Below are positions 33,444 to 45,994 of a stretch of 64,000 nt of DNA, one piece after another (the first letter of the stretch is position 1; each line of letters begins with the position of its first letter). The notes under the pieces are model-generated. The model was not told the origin of the DNA. It worked only from the letters and a program-made list of their open reading frames with translations, and searched no databases. The position numbers were made by a program, and so were the translations under genes. The DNA lies in NCBI RefSeq assembly GCF_003050925.1, contig NZ_QAOV01000003.1:372001-436000 (forward strand). Direction: 5' to 3'. Source of the stretch: Pseudomonas sp. GV085. GTDB lineage: Bacteria; Pseudomonadota; Gammaproteobacteria; Pseudomonadales; Pseudomonadaceae.

Positions 33444-34697
33444 TTAGGCGCCGTACACCGGCAGCTTCTTGCAGATGGCCTTGACCTTCTCACGAACGGC
33501 GTCGATCACCGCTTCGTTGTTCAGGTCGGCCAGGATGTCGCAGATCCAGCCGGCCAGTTCCTTGCACTCTGCTTCCTTGAAGCCGCGAGTGGTCACAGCC
33601 GGAGTGCCGAAGCGCAGGCCGGAGGTGACGAACGGGGAGCGTGGGTCGTTTGGCACGGAGTTCTTGTTCACGGTGATGAACGCTTTGCCCAGAGCGGCGT
33701 CGGCGTCTTTACCGGAGATTTCCTGCTTGATCAGCGACAGCAGGAACAGGTGGTTCTGAGTACCGCCCGACACCACGTCGAAACCGCGCTCGATGAACAC
33801 GCCGGCCATGGCCTGGGCGTTTTTCACCACTTGTTGCTGGTAGGCCTTGAACTCAGGCTGCAGCGCTTCCTTGAAGCAGATCGCCTTGGCAGCGATCACG
33901 TGCTCCAGCGGGCCACCCTGGGCGCCCGGGAATACTGCGGAGTTCAGCTTCTTCTCGATGTCGGCGTTGGCGCGAGCCAGAATCAGGCCGCCACGTGGAC
34001 CGCGCAGGGTCTTGTGGGTGGTGGTGGTCACGACGTCAGCGAATGGAACCGGGTTCGGGTAGACGCCAGCAGCGACCAGACCAGCCACGTGAGCCATGTC
34101 GACGAACAGGTAGGCACCGACTTTGTCAGCGATTGCACGGAAACGCGGGAAGTCGAGGATCTGCGAGTAGGCAGAGAAACCGGCCACGATCATTTTTGGC
34201 TTGTGCTCGACAGCCAGGCGCTCGACTTCGTCGTAGTCGATCAGGCCGTTGGCATCGATGCCGTACTGGATGGCGTTGTACAGCTTGCCGGAAGACGAAA
34301 CGCTGGCACCGTGGGTCAGGTGACCACCGTGGGCCAGGCTCATGCCCAGGATGGTGTCGCCAGCAGACAGCAGGGCCAGGTAAACGGCGCTGTTGGCTTG
34401 CGAACCGGCGTGCGGCTGAACGTTGGCGTAGTCGGCACCGAACAGCTCTTTGGCGCGGTCGATGGCCAGTTGCTCAACCACGTCGACGTACTCGCAACCG
34501 CCGTAGTAGCGCTTGCCCGGGTAGCCTTCGGCGTACTTGTTGGTCAGTACCGAGCCTTGAGCTTCCATCACCGCTGGGCTGGTGTAGTTTTCCGAAGCGA
34601 TCAGCTCGATGTGTTCTTCCTGGCGCTGAGCTTCTTGCTCCATGGCGGCAAAAAGGTCGGCGTCGTACTTGGCAATAGTCAAATCACGGCTGAACAT
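33444..34697 (-). CDS. glyA: Serine hydroxymethyltransferase
   Basis: 417 residues from [24 protein letters not shown] precedes this ATG. It interconverts serine and glycine while loading tetrahydrofolate with a one-carbon unit, using pyridoxal phosphate. The PLP lysine is in [14 protein letters not shown], and the [11 protein letters not shown] and [12 protein letters not shown] segments are intact. The gene precedes morA in the opposite flank, as glyA3 and morA are arranged in P. aeruginosa. A 13-bp palindrome overlaps its promoter area. Confidence 0.95.
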   Translation of the reverse strand: MFSRDLTIAKYDADLFAAMEQEAQRQEEHIELIASENYTSPAVMEAQGSVLTNKYAEGYPGKRYYGGCEYVDVVEQLAIDRAKELFGADYANVQPHAGSQANSAVYLALLSAGDTILGMSLAHGGHLTHGASVSSSGKLYNAIQYGIDANGLIDYDEVERLAVEHKPKMIVAGFSAYSQILDFPRFRAIADKVGAYLFVDMAHVAGLVAAGVYPNPVPFADVVTTTTHKTLRGPRGGLILARANADIEKKLNSAVFPGAQGGPLEHVIAAKAICFKEALQPEFKAYQQQVVKNAQAMAGVFIERGFDVVSGGTQNHLFLLSLIKQEISGKDADAALGKAFITVNKNSVPNDPRSPFVTSGLRFGTPAVTTRGFKEAECKELAGWICDILADLNNEAVIDAVREKVKAICKKLPVYGA

Positions 34698-34738
34698 GGC
34701 GGTCCTCAAGGATCGGGGGCGGAAAAGGGGGGCATTCT

Positions 34739-34751
34739 AACCCAATGGGTT
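34739..34751. promoter_or_regulatory. Palindrome in the glyA promoter area
   Basis: AACCCAATGGGTT, 42 bp upstream of the glyA start; a TAGAAT-like -10 lies next to it on the minus strand. The binding protein is not known. Confidence 0.3.
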
Positions 34752-34829
34752 TTAGATGGCATATGAAACGGCATCATGTCGCAGACAAGTGGTGTTCATG
34801 CATGGATAGATGGTGTTTGTGCCGGCCTC

Positions 34830-34932
34830 AAAAGATCGCAGCCTGCGGCAGCTCCTACCCTGATCGGGGTAGCCGCCAGATTCTGTGACCAACATCAATC
34901 CCTGTAGGAGCTGCCGCAGGCTGCGATCTTTT
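34830..34932. repeat. REP doublet, GGAGCTGCCG type
   Basis: AAAGATCGCAGCCTGCGGCA at the left end and its complement at the right end, around a 45-bp spacer, between glyA's 5' side and the end of morA. Confidence 0.8.
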
Positions 34933-34950
34933 CGGCAACACCACAAAACT

Positions 34951-37900
34951 TCAGTCGAACATGAAGAGGGCGTCGTTGCTGAACTGCGCCTCAAACCGGC
35001 TCGCCGGCATCGGCCGTCCGAACAGATAGCCCTGCACTTCATCGCAACCATGCTCACGCAGGAAGTCCAACTGCTCATGGGTTTCCACGCCTTCTGCGAT
35101 CACCGCCAGGTTCAGGCTGTGGGCCATGGCAATGATCGCCCGGGCGATCTGCGCATCCTGCTCACCCGACGGCAGGCCGTCGACGAAGGTGCGGTCGATC
35201 TTCAGTACGTCGATCGGGAACTGTTTGAGGTAGTTGAGCGATGAGTAACCGGTGCCAAAGTCATCCACCGCGATGCTCAGCCCAAGGTTTTTCAGCCCGG
35301 CGAGGATCTGCATCGCCTCGCTGACTTCGCGCATCAGGATACTTTCGGTCAGTTCCAGCTCCAGGCACGCCGGTGGCAGGCCGGTTTCCTTGAGGATGGT
35401 GGCGATTCGCGTGCCGAGCTGGCCATCGGAGAACTGCCGCGCCGAGATGTTCACCGACACCTTTGGCACCCGTACCCTGGCCCGATGCCAGGCATTGAGT
35501 TGGCGGCAGGCTTCGCTGATCACCCAGTCGCCGACATCCACCACCAGCCCGAGTTCTTCGAGCACTGGAATGAAATCCCCCGGCGGCACCAGCCCGCGGC
35601 GTGGATGGCGCCAGCGCAGTAGCGCCTCGGCACCGGTCAGGCGCTTGCCGTCACCGCTGAATTGCGGCTGGTAATACAGCACGAATTCGTTCTGTTCCAG
35701 GGCATGGCGCAAGTCGCTTTCCAGTTCCAGTCGCTCAAGGGCGCTGGCATTCATGTCCGCCTGATAGAACTGGAAGTTGTTCTTGCCGCGCTCCTTGGCG
35801 TGGTACATCGCCGTGTCGGCATTCTTCATCAGCTGGCTGAGTTCGTTGCCGTCCTGCGGGCTCAGGGCGATGCCGATACTGGCCGTGACGAAGAATTCGC
35901 GGCCTTCGAGCACGAACGGTTTCACCAGGCTGGCGAGAATCTGCTCGGCCACATGAATCGCCCGGTTCAGGGCGATTTCACGGTTGGCTCGTGGTTGCAG
36001 GAGCAGGGTGAATTCGTCGCCGCCCATGCGTGCCACGGTGTCATCATCGTCGACGCAACCGAGCAGGCGCGTGGCCATCTCCTTGAGCATGCGGTCGCCA
36101 GCGGCGTGGCCGAGGGAGTCGTTGATCGGCTTGAAACGGTCGAGATCGAGGAACATCAGCACCACCCACGACTTCTGCCGATCGGCCGATTGCAACGCCG
36201 TGTGCAGGCGATCCTGGAACAGCGATCGGTTGGGCAGGTGGGTCAGGGCGTCGTAGTAGGCAAGGCGGTGAATCCGCTGCTCGCTGGCCTTGCGCTCGCT
36301 GATGTCGCTGAAGAAGCACACATAGCTGGCCAGGTCGCCTTCGTCGTCAAGTACGGCGGTAATCCCGACCCAGGCCGGGTAGTGCTCGCCGTTGCGACGC
36401 TTGAGCCAGACTTCGCCTTCCCAGGTGCTGTGCTGGCCCAATTGCTTGAGCACGTAACGCAGATGGGATTCCTGTTGCTCGTCGACGGTCAGCATGTTCG
36501 GCAACTGGTCGAGGACCTGCTCCACGGCATAACCGCTGACACGGCTGAAGGCCTCGTTGGCCTGGACGATGTAGCCGGCCGGGTCGGTGATCAGGATCGC
36601 CGAGGTCGAGTGTTCGAATACCGTGGCGGCCATGCGCAAGTCTTTTTCGGCCCGGCGTTGCTGGCTGATGTCGCGGCCGACGCCGAGCACGCCTTCGAAC
36701 GTACCGTGTTCGTCCCAGACCAATACCAGGCGCAATTCGATCGGGATCTTGCGCCCGTCGGCCCGCAGGCAATCGAACAGGAACAATTGGGTTTGCACCT
36801 GGCTGCGCAGCAGCGCCAGTTGGTCCGGCTGATCCAGCGCTTTGCTGACCCGGTCCATCAGGTGGTAGATGCCGGTCAGTTGTTGCGGGTTGGCGATGGT
36901 CGATTGCCAGCCGTTCTGGAAAATCCACTCGGCGTCGTAACCCAGCACCGCTTGCACCGAAGGGCTGACGTAATTGAGGTTCAGACGACTGTCGGTGGAG
37001 AAGATCACGTCGCTGATGCTTTCGGCGAGCATCCGGTAGCGCTGTTCGCTGTCGCGCAGGGATTCACTGGCTTCAAGCTGGTCGGTGATGTCCTTGGCCA
37101 CGCCGATGATCCGCGTGACCTGATCGTCCTTGTCCCGCGCCAGTGCCTGCTCGCGAATCTCGAAGCGTCGCCACTGACCGTCCCGATGGCGGAAGCGTAA
37201 CTGGCACTGCATCAGTTGGCGATAACCGGCCTGGCGCTGGACCTGGCGGGAGCGATGGTAATAGTCGGCGTCTTCGGGGTGCAGGAGGATTTCCCAGAAG
37301 TATTCGCCCATCTGGTGCAGTTCGGTGCGGTTGTAACCCAGTGTCTGGCCCAGATGATGGTTGCTGTAGATCATGCGCTGGCTGAAAACATGCTGCACAT
37401 ACAGGTGATCCGGTACGGTGCGCACCACGTCCGACCAAAACCCTTCGCGCTCCTGCAGTGACAATTCGATGAGCTTGCGGCTGGTGATGTCGGTGATGCT
37501 CAGGATCACCGCGTTATAGTCGTCCTGGGTTTGCGGCAGACGCAGCACCAGCCATAGATGCTGGTCGCGACCGCTGGCATCCTGCAGTTTGATTTCCAGC
37601 TCAAGCAGTTGCTGCTGGTTGAGCATCGCGTCGAGCACCTGGTTGCCGATGGCGGTGCCGTCCTGCGGATGGCCGTCGATCAGCAGTTTCCAGGCTTTGT
37701 CGGCGCTATCGACATTAAGCAGTTGCAGCGCGACCTGGTTGACCTCGGTGATCCGCAGTTCCTTGAGCAGTTGCCGGCGTTGTTCGGGGATCGCCAGCCA
37801 CGCTTGCAGTTGCTCGCTGCCCTGCAGTTGTGCCTTGTCGAAAAAGACCTTGAGCCCGGACATGTCGAGGACACACAAAGCCACGCCGGTGCCTTCGAAA

Positions 37901-38799
37901 ATGTCCTGATAACGCCGGCGGCCTTCACTCAATTGGCGCTGACGCCGGCGCATGTTCAGCAAGGCGATGAACGGCAGCATGGAAAACGCCAGGCCCAGCA
38001 GACATTTGCCGATGAACGCCGGCAGCAGCTCTTCCAGCACGCGCTGGCGGTCGAACAAGCCGCGCAGTTGCCAATCGCTGCTGCTCAGCGCAACGGTCAG
38101 CACGCTATTGGCGACATCGTCCTCGGTCAGCGTGCCCGGATTGGCCGAGGGCAGCGCATCGTCGCGGCTGATGATCTGATGATTGATGCGGTTCTCCACC
38201 AGCCACAATGGGCGGCTGCCTGCCTCGCTTTGCTTGGTCAAGGACGAAAAGAAGGTGGGGGGCAGGCGCAAGACCCAATAGCCTCGGGAACTTCCGCTGG
38301 CCTGATGCAACAATAAATGCACCACGGAGCCGTCGGTGGCGTTGCTGAAGTAGTGCGTCTGGGCGTGGCTGCGGCGTATCAGTTCACCCAGGTAGCCGCT
38401 TTCATCGCTGTCGGGAGCGCTGTCACTGATGACTCTTCCCGAGGGGCTGAGCAACGCCAGGCTGCGCAGTTCCGGCAGCGACTGTTGCAGCTTGCGCAGC
38501 AGGGTTTGCAGTTCATCGGCGCCTTGCGGTTGCTCGACGATCGGCAACAGGTTGAGGGCGATCTGCGCGTTGAGCGCCATGTTCAGGCTGACCTGTGCGG
38601 CCAGATCGGCGGTGTAGTCGATGGTGTACTGACGCTGGTTCTTCTGGGTTTCCCGCAACTGGTCGAGCAACTGCCAGAACAGCAGGGCCAGCAGCAATAA
38701 TGCGAGTGTCGCCAAGGTGCCCTTCAAGGTCCCGCGCAGGGGAGAGCCGGGCGCTGTGGCCGACGCGCTGGAAGTCAGAGGCGGAGGGACTTTGGACAA
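34951..38799 (-). CDS. morA: MorA-type bifunctional diguanylate cyclase/phosphodiesterase
   Basis: 1282 residues. Membrane helices at about 25-45 and 262-281 bracket a periplasmic sensor domain. Four PAS domains follow (about 292-440, 448-575, 583-715, 722-835), then GGDEF (926-930, intact) and EAL (1058-1060, intact, with DDFGTGYSS further on). It should make and break cyclic di-GMP, governing motility and biofilm. The product-inhibition I-site RxxD is missing: residue 917 is Asp where Arg is expected. The order glyA-morA-ettA matches my recollection of P. aeruginosa PA4602-PA4601-PA4595. Confidence 0.9.
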   Translation of the reverse strand: MSKVPPPLTSSASATAPGSPLRGTLKGTLATLALLLLALLFWQLLDQLRETQKNQRQYTIDYTADLAAQVSLNMALNAQIALNLLPIVEQPQGADELQTLLRKLQQSLPELRSLALLSPSGRVISDSAPDSDESGYLGELIRRSHAQTHYFSNATDGSVVHLLLHQASGSSRGYWVLRLPPTFFSSLTKQSEAGSRPLWLVENRINHQIISRDDALPSANPGTLTEDDVANSVLTVALSSSDWQLRGLFDRQRVLEELLPAFIGKCLLGLAFSMLPFIALLNMRRRQRQLSEGRRRYQDIFEGTGVALCVLDMSGLKVFFDKAQLQGSEQLQAWLAIPEQRRQLLKELRITEVNQVALQLLNVDSADKAWKLLIDGHPQDGTAIGNQVLDAMLNQQQLLELEIKLQDASGRDQHLWLVLRLPQTQDDYNAVILSITDITSRKLIELSLQEREGFWSDVVRTVPDHLYVQHVFSQRMIYSNHHLGQTLGYNRTELHQMGEYFWEILLHPEDADYYHRSRQVQRQAGYRQLMQCQLRFRHRDGQWRRFEIREQALARDKDDQVTRIIGVAKDITDQLEASESLRDSEQRYRMLAESISDVIFSTDSRLNLNYVSPSVQAVLGYDAEWIFQNGWQSTIANPQQLTGIYHLMDRVSKALDQPDQLALLRSQVQTQLFLFDCLRADGRKIPIELRLVLVWDEHGTFEGVLGVGRDISQQRRAEKDLRMAATVFEHSTSAILITDPAGYIVQANEAFSRVSGYAVEQVLDQLPNMLTVDEQQESHLRYVLKQLGQHSTWEGEVWLKRRNGEHYPAWVGITAVLDDEGDLASYVCFFSDISERKASEQRIHRLAYYDALTHLPNRSLFQDRLHTALQSADRQKSWVVLMFLDLDRFKPINDSLGHAAGDRMLKEMATRLLGCVDDDDTVARMGGDEFTLLLQPRANREIALNRAIHVAEQILASLVKPFVLEGREFFVTASIGIALSPQDGNELSQLMKNADTAMYHAKERGKNNFQFYQADMNASALERLELESDLRHALEQNEFVLYYQPQFSGDGKRLTGAEALLRWRHPRRGLVPPGDFIPVLEELGLVVDVGDWVISEACRQLNAWHRARVRVPKVSVNISARQFSDGQLGTRIATILKETGLPPACLELELTESILMREVSEAMQILAGLKNLGLSIAVDDFGTGYSSLNYLKQFPIDVLKIDRTFVDGLPSGEQDAQIARAIIAMAHSLNLAVIAEGVETHEQLDFLREHGCDEVQGYLFGRPMPASRFEAQFSNDALFMFD

Positions 38800-39087
38800 G
38801 CTGTAATCCTGCGGTTTGGCTGGACTGGCGCGACGTGCACTATAAGCCGGACGCCCGAAGGGCGGCTAGCATGCCTTGAGTTGTGGCGAAGTGCCAGCCC
38901 CTGCCCGTCGGCTGGACTGCCATCTGTCATTCAGGTAGCTTTGCCGGTTACGCGGGAGCGTTCCAGCTCCTAGACTCAGACTTTTTCAGCGCGCACGTAT
39001 TGATAGCCTCAAGCGAGCGACGCGCACGGTCTGGCCGGGCATTGCCTGCGCTCCAATCATTCATCAGTCACTGACCCTAGGTTCTCC

Positions 39088-40752
<1,665 letters not shown>

Positions 40753-40776
40753 TTTCGGGTTGGTTGCATAAGAGAG

Positions 40777-40802
40777 CGGAGCCCCTCGGGCTCCGTTTTT
40801 TT
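40777..40802 (+). terminator. Terminator of ettA
   Basis: CGGAGCCC-CTC-GGGCTCCG followed by seven T. Confidence 0.92.
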
Positions 40803-40835
40803 ATGCATGTTTTTCAGTGATACCGTGGCGCATTC

Positions 40836-40901
40836 ATCGCGAGCAGGCTCGCTCCCACAGGGGAATGCATTTCAAACTGTGGGAGCGAGCTTGCTCGCGA
40901 T
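40836..40901. repeat. REP doublet, tail-to-tail
   Basis: ATCGCGAGCAGGCTCGCTCC and GGAGCGAGCTTGCTCGCGAT separated by only about 25 bp, in the same outward order as the doublet at 408. The remaining bases up to gdhA are AT-rich and hold its promoter region. Confidence 0.8.
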
Positions 40902-40978
40902 AGCGGTATTCCTGATGGTGCAGGATTTGAATTGTGAATCCCCATTCAGGTGCAGAAACACTCAAAAAACCAGATTAA

Positions 40979-42930
<1,952 letters not shown>

Positions 42931-43222
42931 GGAGTTCTCCCGGTATAGGGTTTGGGTCATGGTCGCAGGCATCTGGTTTCACTGGATGTCTGAAAGCGAC
43001 TTACGGCGAGCGATAGGCCCGGGCGGCATCCTGATTTTCTGTTGCTGTCAGGCCTTGTCCCATTCTTCCTGATGACTGTTGCGCTCATCCGCCGCGGTCC
43101 ACGACCACGCAACGCCGCATCTCGGAACCCCGGCCCCCTACGGTCTATAAGGAAAGTCTAGAAGCTGGCTCGCGAGGATGGTGTGCGCAGGCAGTGAAAA
43201 ATCCATTCAACATCGCGTACTC
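42931..43222. other. Intergenic stretch upstream of the Gre-like gene
   Basis: 292 bp with no gene that I can support. It contains several C/G-rich segments that could pair, but no convincing promoter-terminator arrangement of a small RNA. Confidence 0.4.
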
Positions 43223-43314
43223 CTGTAGGAGCGAGCTTGCTCGCGATGGCGGTGTGTCAGTCAATATCGATGTCGACGGTTGATCCGCTATCGCGAGCAG
43301 GCTCGCTCCCACAG
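43223..43314. repeat. REPIN doublet, second spacer class
   Basis: Arms CTGTAGGAGCGAGCTTGC and GCAGGCTCGCTCCCACAG; spacer begins GGCGGTGTGTCAGTCAA. Confidence 0.8.
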
Positions 43315-43334
43315 GGAATTGCGGTGCGTTCGGG

Positions 43335-45188
43335 TCAGTAGTGATACCACTTCAGCTCAAGCATCACTTCGTTCTCGGCCGTCGCCAAATGGCTGAACTC
43401 ACGCTGGGCGCTCAAGCGCAGACCGAGATTGCGGGATATTTCCCATTGTTGATTCAGGCTCAGACTACGACGCATTTCGCCATTGGTGAAGAAATCGCCC
43501 TTGGCTTCCAGGCTCAAGTTGCCCAGCGGGTTTTTCCACAGCACACCACTGTTGAAGCCAGCGGCCGGGGCAATGAAAGTGGCGAAGTCGTTGTTGTGCT
43601 CGATACGCGCGGTGCCCAGGGCAAAGCCGAGCAGGTCATCGCCCAGTTGCCAGGTGCCACCGCCACCACCGTTGACGTGGCTGACCAGGGTTTGGTCATC
43701 ATGCTTGCCCGGCACCCGCTCCAGACCACCGGTGACTTGCCATGACAGCGGTTGCAGCAACTCGTTACGCGGGGTCAGGGAACGAATGGTCGCCAGGTCC
43801 AGTCGCTGCACTTGCCAGTCATTGCCTTCGTACTGGCGCAGTTTCAGTTGCAGGATTTCGATCTGCGCGCCAAGGGGGAAGCTTTCGTTGTTGTCATTGA
43901 GGTCGTGATAAGCCATGCGCAAGCCGTATTCACCAAAGGCTTTATCGCCACGGGTGCCAAGGCCGAGCTGCCAGGTACGGGACTCGTGACCGTCTTCAGG
44001 CAGGCCGGGTTGCGGGATATCCAGCTCAGGCGCCGGGTTCTGGTTGATTGCCCGCAGCAGTTCGAAGCTACGCTGGGCGCGCGCCGGGTCGCGCTCCTGG
44101 CCATTGGCGCGGTAACGCTCCAGACGATAGGCCGCATCGATGATCAGCGCCTGGCGGTCGCGGGGTTGAGCCTTGAAGGCCGGATCTTGCAATTGTTTCT
44201 GATCGGCGCTGACTTTCAGCACCCATTGCTGCTCTTCAGGGTTCAAGGGCTCGGCACGACTGAGCAACTCGCGTTCCCGGGACGGACGATACTGAATGGA
44301 TTCCACCAGCCCGGCATTTTTCACGGCTTTGACAGTGTCGGTGGGGATGGCCGTGAGCGGGAATTGTTCGGTCAGGCGCAAGCTCGGGCGGGCCACTTGC
44401 AGCAGTTCCAGCAAACGGTATGAGCAGTTTTCGTCGAAGAAGAAATAGTCGAACTTGATCTGCTTCAGCTCCCAGACGTGCTCGACCATGCGCGCGGTTT
44501 CCTGTTGGGTCAGGTTCAGCCGGTATTCCCACAGGTCACGGTTTTCCAGACTGCGGTATTCCGAGAGCTTTTCCTGATAGGGCACCAGCGCGAACAGGCC
44601 GGGATAGCCGCCCATCAAGCCTTTCCAGGCATAGAGGATGCTGTTGTCCGAGCCCTCGATGTAGGCGCCGAAGTTGATCGCGTAACTGAGCAGCGAAGTC
44701 TTGTCGCTCTTCACTTCGGCCTGGTCGATGCGCAGCAGGGTGTGGCCAAACATCGAGGACGGACTGTTCAGGTACGCCGCCGGGAAGATCATCACCGCAC
44801 TGTCGGGCGAGACGTCCTTGAACCATTGCTTGAACCCGGCGCAATCCGGTGTCGGCAGGCCGGTCAGGCCGAGCTGCTCTTTGAGCCAGCGGGTGCGGGC
44901 CGGGTAGACGCATTGTGCGTGCTGTTCACCGGTACTGGCCGGGGCGTACAAGGCTTGTACGGTAGCCGCCAATTCATGGTCCGGGTGTTCATTGCCATCG
45001 GCGGCGAGGAAGAATTTCGGGTCGCTGACATAGCTGCGCCAACCACCGAGCTTGGCGGTTTCGTAATGGCCCAGGGATATCCAGAAAGGGTCGTTGGCCA
45101 GTTGCTGCAAACGTTGAGGATCGATGTGCGGCGCGGCGGACAGCGGGGCGCAGGTACACAGCGCCAGCCAGGCAAGGCGTTTGAGCAT
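43335..45188 (-). CDS. DUF4105 (Lnb N-terminal-like) envelope protein
   Basis: 617 residues from MLKRLAWLALCTCAPLSAA, a signal peptide; an in-frame TTG three codons earlier is possible. The DUF4105 core (about 110-300) shows the FPAAYLNSPSSMFGHTLLRID and FDYFFFDENCSYRLLELLQ motifs, with cysteine and histidine positioned like a papain-type/NlpC fold. The rest (about 380-617) alternates polar and hydrophobic residues and ends in LELKWYHY, as an outer-membrane beta-barrel would. Function unknown. It follows a DUF3015 gene on the same strand, beyond that gene's terminator. Confidence 0.8.
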   Translation of the reverse strand: MLKRLAWLALCTCAPLSAAPHIDPQRLQQLANDPFWISLGHYETAKLGGWRSYVSDPKFFLAADGNEHPDHELAATVQALYAPASTGEQHAQCVYPARTRWLKEQLGLTGLPTPDCAGFKQWFKDVSPDSAVMIFPAAYLNSPSSMFGHTLLRIDQAEVKSDKTSLLSYAINFGAYIEGSDNSILYAWKGLMGGYPGLFALVPYQEKLSEYRSLENRDLWEYRLNLTQQETARMVEHVWELKQIKFDYFFFDENCSYRLLELLQVARPSLRLTEQFPLTAIPTDTVKAVKNAGLVESIQYRPSRERELLSRAEPLNPEEQQWVLKVSADQKQLQDPAFKAQPRDRQALIIDAAYRLERYRANGQERDPARAQRSFELLRAINQNPAPELDIPQPGLPEDGHESRTWQLGLGTRGDKAFGEYGLRMAYHDLNDNNESFPLGAQIEILQLKLRQYEGNDWQVQRLDLATIRSLTPRNELLQPLSWQVTGGLERVPGKHDDQTLVSHVNGGGGGTWQLGDDLLGFALGTARIEHNNDFATFIAPAAGFNSGVLWKNPLGNLSLEAKGDFFTNGEMRRSLSLNQQWEISRNLGLRLSAQREFSHLATAENEVMLELKWYHY

Positions 45189-45205
45189 AGATGGCAACTT
45201 AACTC

Positions 45206-45240
45206 GAAAAAAACAAAACCCGCTTCCCGAAAGAAGCGGG
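45206..45240 (-). terminator. Terminator between the DUF3015 and DUF4105 genes
   Basis: CCCGCTTC-CCGAAA-GAAGCGGG; read on the minus strand it follows the DUF3015 stop and is followed by a T-rich run. Confidence 0.85.
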
Positions 45241-45251
45241 GCGGGTCGAGC

Positions 45252-45740
45252 TTAAGCTTGAGTCGCGTACTTGGCCAGACGAGGGTCGGCTTTGAGCACG
45301 GCCAGGGTATTGGTATGCACGTCTTCGGCAGTCACGTCAGCCTTGCTGAAGATCTGCTGGAAGTGCTCGTGAGTGACGGCGGCGAAGTGCGCACGGTCTT
45401 CCGGCGCTACGCCCAGTACCACGGCATAGGTGGTCAGCGCTTCGCCCTGGCCTTTGGCCATGTCTTCGGACAGCTCGTTCATCATGCCATTCATGGCAAA
45501 CCAGGATTTGCCGCCATAGGTCAGCGACGCGTTGGTTGCGCAACCGTTGGTACCGGAGGTCATGCCGAAGGTTGCGTTGCCGGAGGTGCCGTTGGTGGTG
45601 GATGCCAGGAAGTGAGCCGGAGTACCACGCTGGCCTTCGAACAGCATGTTGCCCCAGCCGCAATCCGGGCCGCCTGGCGCCTGAGCCATGGCGTTGATGG
45701 ATACAGCAGTGAAGAGAGTACCGAGAAGAATCCGTTTCAT
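45252..45740 (-). CDS. DUF3015 secreted protein
   Basis: 162 residues from MKRILLGTLFTAVSINAMAQ (signal peptide; cut after AMA). The mature protein (GPDCGWGNMLFEGQRGTPAHFLASTTNGTSGN ... NGCATNASLTYGG) matches the DUF3015 pattern with two cysteines that could pair. Function is not known; DUF3015 genes commonly lie beside DUF4105 genes in Pseudomonas, as here. Confidence 0.85.
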   Translation of the reverse strand: MKRILLGTLFTAVSINAMAQAPGGPDCGWGNMLFEGQRGTPAHFLASTTNGTSGNATFGMTSGTNGCATNASLTYGGKSWFAMNGMMNELSEDMAKGQGEALTTYAVVLGVAPEDRAHFAAVTHEHFQQIFSKADVTAEDVHTNTLAVLKADPRLAKYATQA

Positions 45741-45994
45741 AGCTTTGTTCTCTTTATGTGCGTACCGATGGACAAGTGGGCCGGTCATTAGTCCAGCCGC
45801 GCAGTCTGGAGTTTAGGCACGATCACGGGGTTCCGTTTTTTTTTGCAAAACATTCATGAGAACCGGCGGCGCAAGCCCGGCCCGCCTGGGGTTGGCGGAT
45901 TGACGATGCACAGGCCTGCGGCGCTTCTTGCCAGTCGGGCATGGGCGGCGCCAGAATGCTGTCATCTGCCCCGCCTGATTGTTAAGGAAGCCCG

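Noticed and set aside
42931..43222. Possible small RNA upstream of the Gre-like gene
   Set aside because: G/C-rich segments could pair, but no terminator with a T-tract and no promoter could be identified.
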